From NCBI GenBank assembly GCA_050015095.1, contig JBEKCC010000001.1, forward strand, positions 62,001 to 126,000: DNA of 64,000 bases, read 5' to 3'. Below the pieces are notes generated by a model, which saw only the letters and a list, made by a program, of their open reading frames with translations, had not been told where the DNA came from and searched no databases. This document shows, one piece after another, positions 1-9,563 of the stretch. The first letter of the stretch is position 1. Each line of letters begins with the position of its first letter. A program made the position numbers and the translations under genes. The stretch comes from MVRE01 sp015660965 (GTDB lineage Archaea > Halobacteriota > Methanomicrobia > Methanomicrobiales > Methanospirillaceae).

Positions 1-720
1 TACTTGACGTTCAATATCATCTAATGTATGACGTATTTCATCTTCGGAGATTTTCTGCTTGTTAATGTCAATGGTAGAACAGAAAACCATATTGTTTGTG
101 ATGAGAATAGCGGATACCAAACAAATGTGGGGTTTTCCGTCTTTTGAAATGAATAAAACTTCGTTCTTGCAAGGCGTTTTGCCTTCTTTGATACACGATA
201 TAAACTGATCTCGTTCAATCTCACTCATCCAGATCTTTGACAATTCTTTTCCAATTAGATCTTCGCGATTATAATTTAGCATCCGAGCGCATGAAGGGTT
301 AGCATCGTGTAGCAGTAATGTATCTATGTTAAAACAGAATATTCCATCTTGAGTATTTTCAAAGAGATTTTTTATTTTCCTCTCCTCATTATGCAACTGA
401 TTTGCATAAGAGGATGCAATAATACCGATAACAATAAAGATTGCAAACCATGCTGTCGAAATAGCAATTTGAATCGAGTTAGGCGAACCAAAAAAATAGA
501 CAAGAGCAACATATACAATGCTTATTCCAAGTGAATACATCGCGCCATATCTAGAATAAAAATAAACGGCAAAAATAATAGCGAAGATATATAAAAATGG
601 GAATACTTCAAAGATGCCGCGGGTAAGGGAAAAAATCGATAAGATAATTGCCCCGACAGTGGTAATGATAACAATAAATAACTGAATTAGATTTGATATA
701 ACATCACTGCGGATTTTCAT
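1..720 (-). CDS. Membrane-bound PAS-domain sensor protein, C-terminus beyond the window
   Basis: An open frame of 240 codons starts at ATG 720 and runs off the left edge without a stop. The N-terminal ~105 residues contain about four hydrophobic segments (roughly 12-30, 39-54, 59-76, 85-103). A PAS-like domain follows from about residue 115; it has the usual beginning (NLFENTQDGIFCFN) and the R-M-L-N-Y-x-x-E-D-L-I-G-K pattern. This layout is typical of archaeal membrane histidine kinases or sensory proteins, but any kinase core would lie outside the window. The ligand is unknown. It is transcribed alone here, with a gap of about 180 bases to mobA upstream. The PAS call is good; the kinase assignment is only inference. 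Confidence 0.75.
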   Translation of the reverse strand, partial: MKIRSDVISNLIQLFIVIITTVGAIILSIFSLTRGIFEVFPFLYIFAIIFAVYFYSRYGAMYSLGISIVYVALVYFFGSPNSIQIAISTAWFAIFIVIGIIASSYANQLHNEERKIKNLFENTQDGIFCFNIDTLLLHDANPSCARMLNYNREDLIGKELSKIWMSEIERDQFISCIKEGKTPCKNEVLFISKDGKPHICLVSAILITNNMVFCSTIDINKQKISEDEIRHTLDDIERQV

Positions 721-902
721 TTGCTTCCTCTTAATGGATTTCTAGTGTTTATAAAAATCTCGACCTTATTTGTTATTTTAGTATGATGGTTGATTAAAGC
801 TACTAATTTTGTTTAATAATACCATACAACTTCTTCATACAAATACACTAAAAAATCCCTCATTTTACCGATAATAACAGTTTTTGGAAAATAAATCCAC
901 TT

Positions 903-1496
903 TTATTCTTTGCTGCTAACAAATTTATTTAATTCATCAAGGTGGTTGATATTCGTGAATGTCTTAAGCAATTGATCGTATTTTCGTAAATCCTCAACAG
1001 GGACGTATTTTACTTTTAAATTTTTTATCATATCACGTAGAGATTTTGATTCGTCTTTATTGAGATATGAAATCAGAGCAGAACGGCGATAGACAGCGTG
1101 GAGGGGTTCGTACATATCCTTGTTCCAACAAGGGACAATTGCGTCATATTCTCCTATGTTATCAAAAAGATATGATACCACTTCTTGATTGATGCAGGGC
1201 ATATCACATGCAACAGCGAACACAAAATCTCCCTTAGCAGCTTGGATACCTGCATGAAGACCCCCAATAGGTCCAGCACCTTTTTTGATATCAGTGATGC
1301 AAATGACACCAGAAAGGTTTGAAAACCTTTTACATTGCGTTGGATCTCGGGCAACTAAAATGATTTCATCAGTGACATTCTTGAGACTAGATGAAAGGTG
1401 TTCGATGAATGTCTTGCCTTCATACAAAAAAAAGTATTTTTCATTTCCTTGTGCACGTTTTGCTTCTCCACCAACAAGCACTAATGCAGATCTCAT
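903..1496 (-). CDS. mobA: Molybdenum cofactor guanylyltransferase-like protein MobA
   Basis: This 197-residue protein has the nucleotidyltransferase fold of MobA. The N-terminus SALVLVGGEAKR matches the GTP-binding loop (usually LAGGxSxRMG). It is followed by a Lys (EKYF), the DxxxGxGPxGGLxAG-type motif (DIKKGAGPIGGLHAGI) and the metal-site stretch AVACDMPCI. The end FTNINHLDEL matches the family's FxNINTPEDL. MobA transfers GMP from GTP to molybdopterin, giving the dinucleotide cofactor used by formylmethanofuran and formate dehydrogenases in methanogens. The canonical R-M-G of the first loop is altered to K-R-A, so substrate preference could differ. No other moco gene lies nearby. Confidence 0.85.
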   Translation of the reverse strand: MRSALVLVGGEAKRAQGNEKYFFLYEGKTFIEHLSSSLKNVTDEIILVARDPTQCKRFSNLSGVICITDIKKGAGPIGGLHAGIQAAKGDFVFAVACDMPCINQEVVSYLFDNIGEYDAIVPCWNKDMYEPLHAVYRRSALISYLNKDESKSLRDMIKNLKVKYVPVEDLRKYDQLLKTFTNINHLDELNKFVSSKE

Positions 1497-1548
1497 TACA
1501 GCTCTCGTAATTGAAAGATATTCCTTAAAATCTTTGTTATACGTCTGG

Positions 1549-2010
1549 TTAAGATTTCCCTTTCCGATTCAATCGGTGTATTTCTTGTTGTTCCATCGCA
1601 AGCAAAGTCTTTTTAATCTCAATTGAGAATGAGAATCCCCCAATATTGTGTGCTCCAATTATCCTATGGCAAGGTATAATAATTGGAGTAGGATTGCGAG
1701 ACATTGCTTGACCCACGACACGTGGAGACGTTTGGACTTGTCGTGCGATTTCTCCATAGGTTGTAGTTGCTCCATAGGGTATCTCGCGTACTCGTTGGAA
1801 AATTTTACTGTACATAGAATCAGTCGAGGTCGCAATACTGTTTAATGGTGTAAGATCTACGTAGTGCCCAAAGCAGTATTTTTGAATTAATAAGGGTACT
1901 TGACCTAAAACGCCGATAGTTGAAAATTTTAAGTGAAATACTGTATCATCACTCCAATTAACATTCACAAACCAAAGCCCAAAATGGCAGGATCCGCTCA
2001 CAATCACCAT
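1549..2010 (-). CDS. ogt: Methylated-DNA--protein-cysteine methyltransferase
   Basis: The 153-residue protein carries the suicide-enzyme active site IIPCHRIIG, with the acceptor cysteine at residue 114. The helix-turn-helix region (IPYGATTTYGEIA ... VVGQAMSRNP) precedes it. It repairs O6-alkylguanine by moving the alkyl group irreversibly onto its own cysteine. The C-terminal GGFSFSIEIKKTLLAME corresponds to the family's GGYxxGxxxKxxLLxxE. The start overlaps the last bases of the upstream XPD-type helicase gene by 7 nt, so the two are probably co-transcribed as a DNA repair unit. The N-terminal domain is short, as in other archaeal Ogt proteins. Confidence 0.9.
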   Translation of the reverse strand: MVIVSGSCHFGLWFVNVNWSDDTVFHLKFSTIGVLGQVPLLIQKYCFGHYVDLTPLNSIATSTDSMYSKIFQRVREIPYGATTTYGEIARQVQTSPRVVGQAMSRNPTPIIIPCHRIIGAHNIGGFSFSIEIKKTLLAMEQQEIHRLNRKGKS

Positions 2011-4007
2011 TGTTCAACCAAGGTACTTATATTCGTGAAATTACATTCAATCATCTCTTCTTGAATCCAGGAAGGTAAAGCTGTGCGAATGTTTGGTTCA
2101 AGGCACCGTTTCTCTCCTAAAATTAAAACTCCACGATCAGAAGGCGATCGGAGAACTCTTCCGAGCGCCTGTAGAACCCGATTAATAGCCGGGAGGGTAT
2201 AACTGATAAATTCTCCTTCTTTTCCAAATTTACGACAAAAATAATCGATAATCATCTTTCTTACCCGATTATATGGAGCAAGAGGAAGTCCGATAACCAT
2301 TGCACCTGAAAGCATTTCTCCCCGGTAATCGAGTCCTTCACTCCACTTTCCCCCACAAACTGCAAAAAGAAGTCCTGATTTACCTTCATTGGGTAGAGTA
2401 AGGAATTGAGCCAAAGCAGTACCTGCATCCAAAGCATCTCGGGGTTCAATAAATTTTTTTTTCTTATTGATATTTTCAGGAAATCGCGCCGCAAAACATT
2501 CAAGAAGTTGGTAACTAGGAAAGTAAATCGCGAGGTTTCCTGGTAATTTTGTAAATGATCGAATATATTTTTCAATTTTAGAATTATTTTCTTTATCTTG
2601 TCGCATAGAGAATGAAGTTGTGATATCATTACTACAGAGAATTAACCGGTTTTGTTTTGGGAATGAATTTGGAACGGTAAGTATTTCAACGCTCCGATCC
2701 CCAAAAAAATAACGACAAAAACCCTTTAATGGTGTAAACGAGCCGGAAATCAAAATAGTACATGCATGGGAGCCGCAAATTTCCTGTAATCCTACTGATG
2801 GATCAATATTACGCACTTCTAGTATTATCCCTTCAACACGGTTCTGAAAAATTGTAAGATAAGCAGAATTGCCTATCGACTCGTTAAGTCGGAATAAGAA
2901 TTTTGTTAAATGCTCAATAGCGGTTTCGCGATATTCCCGGGATTTCTGATTTCTCTCTCTTAAAATATCAGAAATGCTGAAAAGGTCATCAATCATCATA
3001 TCCAAATCTTTATATAATGAACTGCGTATGAGCATACGATTAAAAATTTCTGGATCGAACCAGTCCTCAGGTTCAGTGGATTTTTTTAACCCATCAATAA
3101 ATTCAGTAAGGCGGCGAAGTACATGTTGTACAGCCTCTACACCTTTGTAACGTCGATGTAAAGCCGAAAGTTCCCGAGATACCTGTTCAAGATCACGCTC
3201 ATCTAAGGTTATAGTTTCAATAGATTGAATAACTTCACCACAGTTGTGTGCTTCATCGACAAGTAACAGGACATCGGAAGGTTCTATGCCAATAGAGAGG
3301 TAGAGTTGTTCGCGAATTGTAGTATCGAAAAGATGATGATAGTTACAAAGGATAACATCTGCACTTCTCGCGGCAAACATCATTATTTCATATGGGCAAA
3401 GTCTTTGAGAGAATTCTCCTAATATTTCAGGTGGAACCATTTTTGTAATTATTATATTAGATTTCGATTGAAGTGCATATGATGGCACCATTTTTACTTG
3501 TCCATTTTCTCCTTGGACAAAATTCCTGCTGTGAATGAAGTATGGGCAAATATGAGGGTGATCCTTATCCATGCGGCGTATTTGTTGAAGAATGAAGGAA
3601 TCTTTTGTGGGAATAAGTGCCCCCTTTTCAGCTCTATCTTGCATAAGGGATGTAGAGAATGCCTTCACGGACTCACACTTACGGTATACATCTCCCTCTC
3701 CTCCTAGCGGACACATTCCTGCCTTTCCAACGAGATATGCAATTTTCAACTGGGGTTGCTTTTTCCGAATTAAAGAAAGTTCCCTCATGAATATGGCAAG
3801 CTGGCTTTTAGTTCGAACAGCAACGAGCACTTTCCTATCTCTGCGTTCTGCAAGCAACGATGCGATAACACTTGATTTCCCACTCCCAGTAGGTGCATCA
3901 ATCATAGCAATACATCCTTCATGTGCGCATTTCGCTACGAACTGAAGCATTTCATGTTGGTGCGGACGGTATTCGTCGTAAGGGAAGTAGGTATCAAAAG
4001 CATCCAT
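2004..4007 (-). CDS. XPD/Rad3-family ATP-dependent DNA helicase with Fe-S cluster
   Basis: This 667-residue superfamily 2 helicase has Walker A DAPTGSGKSS near residues 37-46, DEAH at 251-254 and the C-terminal motif VI QALGRVLRSPSDRG. Four cysteines between motifs I and II (about residues 99, 111, 154 and 204) match the [4Fe-4S] cluster domain of XPD. Such enzymes unwind DNA 5'-to-3' in nucleotide excision repair or related processing. It is the upstream gene of a two-gene unit with the alkylguanine methyltransferase. Bacterial DinG shares the architecture, so the exact repair role is not settled by sequence. Confidence 0.88.
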   Translation of the reverse strand: MDAFDTYFPYDEYRPHQHEMLQFVAKCAHEGCIAMIDAPTGSGKSSVIASLLAERRDRKVLVAVRTKSQLAIFMRELSLIRKKQPQLKIAYLVGKAGMCPLGGEGDVYRKCESVKAFSTSLMQDRAEKGALIPTKDSFILQQIRRMDKDHPHICPYFIHSRNFVQGENGQVKMVPSYALQSKSNIIITKMVPPEILGEFSQRLCPYEIMMFAARSADVILCNYHHLFDTTIREQLYLSIGIEPSDVLLLVDEAHNCGEVIQSIETITLDERDLEQVSRELSALHRRYKGVEAVQHVLRRLTEFIDGLKKSTEPEDWFDPEIFNRMLIRSSLYKDLDMMIDDLFSISDILRERNQKSREYRETAIEHLTKFLFRLNESIGNSAYLTIFQNRVEGIILEVRNIDPSVGLQEICGSHACTILISGSFTPLKGFCRYFFGDRSVEILTVPNSFPKQNRLILCSNDITTSFSMRQDKENNSKIEKYIRSFTKLPGNLAIYFPSYQLLECFAARFPENINKKKKFIEPRDALDAGTALAQFLTLPNEGKSGLLFAVCGGKWSEGLDYRGEMLSGAMVIGLPLAPYNRVRKMIIDYFCRKFGKEGEFISYTLPAINRVLQALGRVLRSPSDRGVLILGEKRCLEPNIRTALPSWIQEEMIECNFTNISTLVEQW

Positions 4008-4115
4008 TACATAAGTCTTGGTTTTCGTGTTCTTAATTTGATTCTGGAGTGGTCAATTTTGGGAGGTTAATGGATCGATGCTATATTGACTAAGAAAAAA
4101 CACAGATCTCTTTAC

Positions 4116-5465
4116 ATGCCAATTCATCCCATTGAGGAACGATACGGTACAGACGAGATGCGTGCAGTGTGGAACGAAAAAAACCGCTTCACTTGTATAG
4201 TACAAGTAGAAATTGCACTCGCACAGGCTCAGGCTATGCAAGGATTGATCCCACAAACATCCGCCGATTCAATTAAACAAAAAGCACAAAAGGCTTCATT
4301 AGAAAGAGCGAAGGCAATTGAAGTGGAAATTAATCACGATATGATGGCGATAGTAAAAACCATAAACGAGGTTTGTGGAGATTCAGGAAGGTGGATCCAT
4401 TACGGCGCAACATCTAATGATATCCTTGACACAGCAACAGGATTACAACTTAAGCAGGCACTTAACCTGTTCGATGCAAAGTTACGTTTATTGCTTAAAG
4501 TACTACTAGATCGCGCATTAGAAACGAAAACATTGGTTTGCATAGGAAGAACGCATGGACAGCACGGAGTCCCTACCACTTACGGTCTTCGCTTTGCCAT
4601 CTGGGCGAGTGAAATTGGCAGACACATAGAACGGCTTGAACAATTACGTCCTCGTGTAGAAGTAGGTCAGATGACTGGGGCTGTTGGGACACAGGCAGCA
4701 ATGGGAATGAAGGGCATTGAAGTCCAGATTACACTAATGGACATTCTCGGATTAAAATCGGTTGATGTATCAAACCAAGTAATTGCACGCGACCGTTATG
4801 CGGAATATTTTATGTTCCTTGCAAATGTTGCAACAACACTTGATAAAATTGGAATAGAATTGCGATCACTCCAACGCACAGAAATTGGTGAGGTTGAGGA
4901 ACCATTCGGTACAAAGCAGGTTGGATCAAGTACCATGCCACATAAACGAAATCCGATTAAAAGTGAACAGATCTGTGGGTTGGCGCGTATTGTTCGTTCT
5001 GCCGTAGAACCTGCATTAGGCAATAATACACTCTGGGACGAGCGTGACTTAACAAATTCATCATGTGAACGTATTCTTTTCCCTGAAGCATCCATTCTTA
5101 CTGATCATTGTATAGGATTGATGACTAGTGTTCTGCGCGGACTTATTATTAATCGTGCTGCAATACGGCGCAATCTTGCTCTGCTTCACGGTATCAATAT
5201 GGCAGAATCTATGATGATCGAACTTACTAAAAAAGGGATGAACCGGCAGGATGCCCACGAACATGTGAGGGTTGCGAGCATGCAAGCTCTTGCTGAACAA
5301 CGTCCGTTAGCTGATGTTCTTTCAGGTGATTTTGATATAATTCAATTCTGTTCAAAAAAAGATATTGAACGTCTTCTTTCTCCAGATAACTATATCGGCA
5401 CATCTATTCATCAAGTTGATGGGGTAATCCAAAAGCTTTCAAAATTCTGTATCAACAATAACTAA
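4116..5465 (+). CDS. purB: Adenylosuccinate lyase
   Basis: The product (449 residues from ATG 4116) is a fumarase/aspartase-superfamily lyase. It shows the signature loop GSSTMPHKRNPIKSE and the catalytic-His region GRTHGQHGVPTT. It cleaves SAICAR to AICAR and adenylosuccinate to AMP in purine synthesis. The frame is open back to a TTG at 4086. I prefer ATG 4116 because the protein then begins MPIHPIEERYGTDEMR, the usual start of archaeal PurB. It is divergent from the helicase unit and monocistronic. purD lies further on, on the other strand. Confidence 0.93.
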   Translation: MPIHPIEERYGTDEMRAVWNEKNRFTCIVQVEIALAQAQAMQGLIPQTSADSIKQKAQKASLERAKAIEVEINHDMMAIVKTINEVCGDSGRWIHYGATSNDILDTATGLQLKQALNLFDAKLRLLLKVLLDRALETKTLVCIGRTHGQHGVPTTYGLRFAIWASEIGRHIERLEQLRPRVEVGQMTGAVGTQAAMGMKGIEVQITLMDILGLKSVDVSNQVIARDRYAEYFMFLANVATTLDKIGIELRSLQRTEIGEVEEPFGTKQVGSSTMPHKRNPIKSEQICGLARIVRSAVEPALGNNTLWDERDLTNSSCERILFPEASILTDHCIGLMTSVLRGLIINRAAIRRNLALLHGINMAESMMIELTKKGMNRQDAHEHVRVASMQALAEQRPLADVLSGDFDIIQFCSKKDIERLLSPDNYIGTSIHQVDGVIQKLSKFCINNN

Positions 5466-5608
5466 AATTTAATATATTTATAATATTTATTTTAATCTTG
5501 TTTGCCAGTTTTCTTTGTTATTAATTAAGATAAATAAACCAAAAATGAGGTGAAATAATCGAAAAAAATTGAATATGCTTATATACCGAAATAACAAAAA
5601 AGACATGC

Positions 5609-6079
5609 ATGAAGAAATTACTCGTTGTATTGATGATCCTGTTTGTTGGGATTCTACTTGCAGGATGTGCTTCGACACCTACAGCACCCGTAACACCTAC
5701 TCAAGCAATGACCCCAGTATCAACGACTGCAATCCCGGCAACCGTTGCGACTGTTATCCCAACCACTGTTGCAAAAAATGTAACTCCAAATGCAACCCCA
5801 ACCCAGACACCCACACCTCAACCCGTTGTTACAATTACCCTTACAAATTATAACACGGTAAATCCATCTGGGACGATTAGTATAACACAAGGAACCAAAG
5901 TTGTGTGGGTAAATCAAAATCAAGCAATCTTAAATCAGATTGTAGTTCAAGGTTTGTTTACCTCAGGCTCTCTTAAGTATAAACAACAGTTCCCCTATAC
6001 ATTCACTAAAGCAGGTTCTTATGTTTGGTACTCTACAGGTACAAATGGTCTTATAAAAGGAACAATCATTGTTAAATAA
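5609..6079 (+). CDS. Lipoprotein with a cupredoxin-like domain lacking copper ligands
   Basis: This 156-residue protein begins with a lipoprotein signal peptide (KK, hydrophobic core, lipobox LLAGC with Cys20). A Thr/Pro/Ala-rich stalk of about 50 residues follows, then a single beta-rich domain. That domain reads like a small blue-copper (plastocyanin/halocyanin) fold: a TKVVWVNQ strand, a FTSGSLKYKQQFPYTFTKAGSY strand and a terminal KGTIIVK. The places where the family carries its His (near LNQIV) and the Cys/His pair (WYSTGTNG) have none of these residues. The protein is probably anchored outside the cytoplasmic membrane. An AT-rich stretch precedes it and it stands alone. The fold call is moderate and function is unknown. 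Confidence 0.7.
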   Translation: MKKLLVVLMILFVGILLAGCASTPTAPVTPTQAMTPVSTTAIPATVATVIPTTVAKNVTPNATPTQTPTPQPVVTITLTNYNTVNPSGTISITQGTKVVWVNQNQAILNQIVVQGLFTSGSLKYKQQFPYTFTKAGSYVWYSTGTNGLIKGTIIVK

Positions 6080-6173
6080 ATAGCCCAAAATTTTTTTTTA
6101 TAATTTTTAAAAAAATAAGTACTTTAATTTTCTTAGAAAGTAATCTTATGAGTTATTAAAAATCATTACTTTT

Positions 6174-6177
6174 GGAG
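6174..6177 (+). promoter_or_regulatory. Ribosome binding site GGAG of argG
   Basis: GGAG lies 9 nt before ATG 6187. It favours that codon over the in-frame TTG at 6172, which would start upstream of the site. Confidence 0.6.
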
Positions 6178-6186
6178 TATCTCTTA

Positions 6187-7380
6187 ATGTCGAAAGGAAC
6201 TATTGTTCTTGCATATTCAGGAGGGCTTGATACATCTATCTGTATCCCTCTGTTAAAAGAGCGATATGGATATGACCGTGTTATAACAGTTGTTGTGAAT
6301 GTTGGGCAACGGGATGAAGAGATCAGTAATGCAACAGCCAAAGGGAAATTGTTGGCCGATAAGCACTATACTATAGATGCCCGAGAAAAGTTTGTTAAAA
6401 ACCACATTTTTCCAGCAATTAAAGCAAACGGATCGTATGAGGGTTATCCGATGGGAACATCTCTTGCACGTCCGTTGATTGCCCAAGAAGTTGTTAAGGT
6501 TGCTAAAAAAGAGGGAGCAACAGCTATTGCTCATGGATGTACTGGAAAAGGTAACGATCAGTTCAGATTTGATGTTATTATTAGAGGTGCCGGTCTTGAT
6601 GTTGTGGCACCAATACGGGAATTAAACTTGACACGTGATTGGGAGATAAAATATGCAAAAGAGCATAAAATCCCAGTAACGGTAAAAAGTGGAAAACCTT
6701 GGAGTATTGATGAGAACTGTTGGAGCCGAAGTATTGAAGGAGGAAAGCTTGAGGATCCAACATATCATCCGAACGAAGAGATTTATCTCTGGACAACAGC
6801 ACCAAAACAGGCTCTAAATAAACCAGAAGTAATCACTATCCAATTCATAAAGGGAGTCCCTGTATCCCTCAATGGCAAAAAAATAGATGGATATCAACTT
6901 ATTCAAAAGCTGAATATGCTCGCTGGAAAACACGGTATAGGTCGTAACGATCTTATTGAAGATAGAGTTCTTGGGTTGAAAGCACGAGAAAATTATGAGC
7001 ACCCCGCAGCAACAGTTCTTCTTACAGCACATCGAGATCTTGAAAGTATTGTGCTTAGTCGACAAGAAATCGCCTTCAAACGAATTGTAGATGACAAATG
7101 GTCAGAACTTGCGTATATGGGTCTTATTAGTGAGCCTTTATACATGGCTTTGAATGCATTTATAGATAAAACACAAGAGCGAGTTAATGGCAGTGTAGAT
7201 TTAGAATTATTTAAAGGAACTGTCCGCGTTCTTGGTAGAAAATCTCCTAATGCATTATATTCTAGTGATTTAGTTTCATTTGACAGTTCTTCTTTGGATC
7301 AGTGTCATGCTATTGGTGTATCTTACTACTATGGGATACAAGGACGAATGCTAAATCAATTTACAAAAAAGAAAAAATAA
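6187..7380 (+). CDS. argG: Argininosuccinate synthase
   Basis: The 397-residue product starts MSKGTIVLAYSGGLDTS, with the ATP-pyrophosphatase P-loop SGGLDTS. It continues with family blocks such as YPMGTSLARPLIA, AHGCTGKGNDQ and ENCWSRSIEGG. It condenses citrulline and aspartate with ATP to argininosuccinate, the penultimate step of arginine synthesis. argF, which supplies citrulline, is in the same window on the other strand at 9.8 kb. The gene is complete, monocistronic, and converges with the following minus-strand flavin-type gene (2-nt gap). Confidence 0.95.
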   Translation: MSKGTIVLAYSGGLDTSICIPLLKERYGYDRVITVVVNVGQRDEEISNATAKGKLLADKHYTIDAREKFVKNHIFPAIKANGSYEGYPMGTSLARPLIAQEVVKVAKKEGATAIAHGCTGKGNDQFRFDVIIRGAGLDVVAPIRELNLTRDWEIKYAKEHKIPVTVKSGKPWSIDENCWSRSIEGGKLEDPTYHPNEEIYLWTTAPKQALNKPEVITIQFIKGVPVSLNGKKIDGYQLIQKLNMLAGKHGIGRNDLIEDRVLGLKARENYEHPAATVLLTAHRDLESIVLSRQEIAFKRIVDDKWSELAYMGLISEPLYMALNAFIDKTQERVNGSVDLELFKGTVRVLGRKSPNALYSSDLVSFDSSSLDQCHAIGVSYYYGIQGRMLNQFTKKKK

Positions 7381-7382
7381 GA

Positions 7383-7787
7383 TTATAGTACTTTTTTTCC
7401 GGCATTTGGGCCGGGCATGCACTCAAAGACTTCAGTAATTTTCATAACAAGTAATGATTTTGCGGGGAGACTAGGTTTTTTCTCTAGAACCATCTTTCTC
7501 ATTTTTTCATAATCTTCCCCGCTCGTTTTAACATCAATAGATCCTTTGACTTGGAAGCACTTCTTGCTATCAGAATCATATAGATATATCGCAATATGGG
7601 GATTCTCTCTCACATTTAAGAGCGTTTTTTGCATGAAATTATCTGCCAGCCAAATTTTGTCATCTTTTACAAGTACAACGAATGCTATTGGCGCAACATT
7701 GGGCATTCCTTTTTTCGACGCAGTTGCAACAGGGAATAGCTTTACCTTTGAGAATAGTTCTTTCATCTCTGCAGTTAATGCAACCAT
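7383..7787 (-). CDS. Pyridoxamine 5'-phosphate oxidase-like FMN-binding protein
   Basis: The protein (134 residues) has the split-barrel flavin-binding pattern of the PNPOx-like superfamily. The strand FPVATASKKGMPNVAPIAF is followed by KIWLADNFMQKTLLNVRENPHIAIYLYD and FQVKGSIDV. Proteins of this kind bind FMN or F420 as dimers and act as small reductases or oxidases. The substrate cannot be read from sequence. I place the start at ATG 7787 because GAGGTGAG lies just upstream in the right spacing; the frame is open a few codons further. It converges with argG and diverges from mmp14. Confidence 0.75.
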   Translation of the reverse strand: MVALTAEMKELFSKVKLFPVATASKKGMPNVAPIAFVVLVKDDKIWLADNFMQKTLLNVRENPHIAIYLYDSDSKKCFQVKGSIDVKTSGEDYEKMRKMVLEKKPSLPAKSLLVMKITEVFECMPGPNAGKKVL

Positions 7788-8016
7788 TAATCTCACCTCA
7801 TTATACGTCCGGACATAGATAGCCGTTACCCATCCATAGTGTGTTGAAAGGTTTATCTTTTGTGTCTCAGCGGTTTGACATCCTGTTATGAGGCCTTAAA
7901 AAAATAGATTTTTAATTAATTGAAATACCAAAATTCGTTTTCAAACGGGAAAATTATGTGTTTAAAACGTGAAATCATTTCCAATTTAAAAAAGGTGCCG
8001 TTTTAACGTATAGAAA

Positions 8017-8025
8017 ATTATAAAG
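8017..8025 (+). promoter_or_regulatory. Probable TATA box of the mmp14 transcript
   Basis: ATTATAAAG lies about 28 nt before ATG 8050. With an archaeal start site about 25 nt downstream of the box, the mRNA would be nearly leaderless. No Shine-Dalgarno sequence is visible before the ATG, which fits. Confidence 0.4.
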
Positions 8026-8049
8026 AGATATAATCAAAAATCGGATATT

Positions 8050-9549
8050 ATGTGCGCCAATTTTTTAAGTCGCTTTATAAAATTGAAACCGCATATTGTT
8101 GAAAGTCCTCCACCCCCACAAATAACGCATGGTCCTGGAATGAAAGTTCCCGAATATAAAAATAAACCCTATTTTATTGTTGCATCGGTAGAAATGGGAA
8201 ATACTACAACAAAATGTATACTTACTGGTGTAAGTCTTGAAACAGGGATGTCTTACGTCATAAACAAGACAGTAAGCATGTCCCGAGATATTCGTCCTCC
8301 TAAACCTGGTGAACAGATTTTCGGTGAAACGCTGGATGGAACAAAAATCACCAGAGAATCGGTAACAGAACTTGTTCGAGATACATTACTCCAATGCCAC
8401 CGTGAAGCTCACTTAGATGTTAATACAGACCTTGATTTTGTGGTGAGAAGTACAGGAGTTGTTGCAGAGATGGAATCACCAGATCAAGTTGGAGATTTCG
8501 TCATTGCTCTGGCAAATGGTTGTCTTATTGCCGGGGTACCTCCACGGAAAATGACACCGCCAATGTCAAAAGCGAATCAAGCTGAGAAACTTCAACCGTT
8601 TAGTTACGCTGATAAGGTTGTATTTGTTGGTGCAGTTGCGGGAGTAATTCCTCCAGTTGGCTCCACTGGGGTTGAAATGGTGGCCAATGAAATGGAAGGA
8701 GAACTTGCAATGGCTGGCATTAAAGAAGGAGCAAAATGGACTTCGGTAGATTTCCGAAATCCGTGTGTCTCAATTGATTTTGGTACGACCCTAGATGGTA
8801 GGATTACTAGTGATGTTCCACCTGATAATCCAAATCCGTTTGCAAAGACTATTGGAAACTTCTGCGGATTAGCTGGTGCAATTCCGGATGCAATTGTCCG
8901 AGGAACTGGGCTTGTCCACGAAAGAACGGGGACTGCTCTTGACATTTTCGGTGAACATAGTATTACAGGGGGACTCTTCCGAGGTGGCAATCGTAAGGTT
9001 GTAGAGGATTATGTTGAACGCTGTCATAAATACATAGATATCAGAATAGTACCTTCCAATAGAGACCGATTCGGTCGTGTTCCTGTTAATGCAAAGCTTG
9101 CAAAAGAATCAGGTATCGCGATGATCGGATGTGACTGTGGTGTAAACAGTAGTGAACTTAATGATCTGGTTGCGATTGGTGCAGAACTCTATAAAAAATA
9201 CAATCTCGCTACATTAAATGAAGTCGTAGATCGTGTCTGTGCACGAATGGCATTACGATTGATTGATGTGGCGATTGATCAAAACATTGTTCCAAGAAAT
9301 TCATCCATTGGATTGACTGGACGGGCTGCTATATCAGGCAGGAAACCAGACTATATTCTTGAGGGTATTATTGAACGCAATCTTTTTGATAACCCAAATA
9401 ACCACGTTGTCTTTGTCGATGACGGACTTGCACGCGGTGCAGCTCTTATGGGGAGATGCATGAACTCTCTAGGAAAGCCTAAGAATCCCATTGGGGGTAT
9501 AAGAGAAGGTCCGTGTATTATGAACAGAAGGATAAAAATTGGACGGTAA
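8050..9549 (+). CDS. mmp14: Methanogenesis marker protein 14 (ASKHA-fold predicted ATPase)
   Basis: This 499-residue protein matches the methanogen-restricted marker 14 family in length and in blocks such as VASVEMGNTTTKCIL, VVRSTGVVAEMESP and LTGRAAISGRKP. I read an actin/hexokinase-type nucleotide-binding layout: a phosphate-1 loop near residue 47 (VEMGNTTTK), a phosphate-2 loop near residue 238 (SIDFGTTLDG) and a Gly-rich adenosine region near 420. The family is found in organisms with methyl-coenzyme M reductase, but its exact role is not established to my knowledge. The ASKHA reading suggests an ATP-dependent activase-like task and is my inference. A 78-residue gene follows after 14 nt. 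Confidence 0.9.
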   Translation: MCANFLSRFIKLKPHIVESPPPPQITHGPGMKVPEYKNKPYFIVASVEMGNTTTKCILTGVSLETGMSYVINKTVSMSRDIRPPKPGEQIFGETLDGTKITRESVTELVRDTLLQCHREAHLDVNTDLDFVVRSTGVVAEMESPDQVGDFVIALANGCLIAGVPPRKMTPPMSKANQAEKLQPFSYADKVVFVGAVAGVIPPVGSTGVEMVANEMEGELAMAGIKEGAKWTSVDFRNPCVSIDFGTTLDGRITSDVPPDNPNPFAKTIGNFCGLAGAIPDAIVRGTGLVHERTGTALDIFGEHSITGGLFRGGNRKVVEDYVERCHKYIDIRIVPSNRDRFGRVPVNAKLAKESGIAMIGCDCGVNSSELNDLVAIGAELYKKYNLATLNEVVDRVCARMALRLIDVAIDQNIVPRNSSIGLTGRAAISGRKPDYILEGIIERNLFDNPNNHVVFVDDGLARGAALMGRCMNSLGKPKNPIGGIREGPCIMNRRIKIGR

Positions 9550-9563
9550 AATTGGTGAAACTT

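Noticed and set aside
21..224. 67-codon minus-strand frame at the left edge
   Set aside because: It lies in another frame of the PAS sensor gene, which is open over the whole of 1-720.
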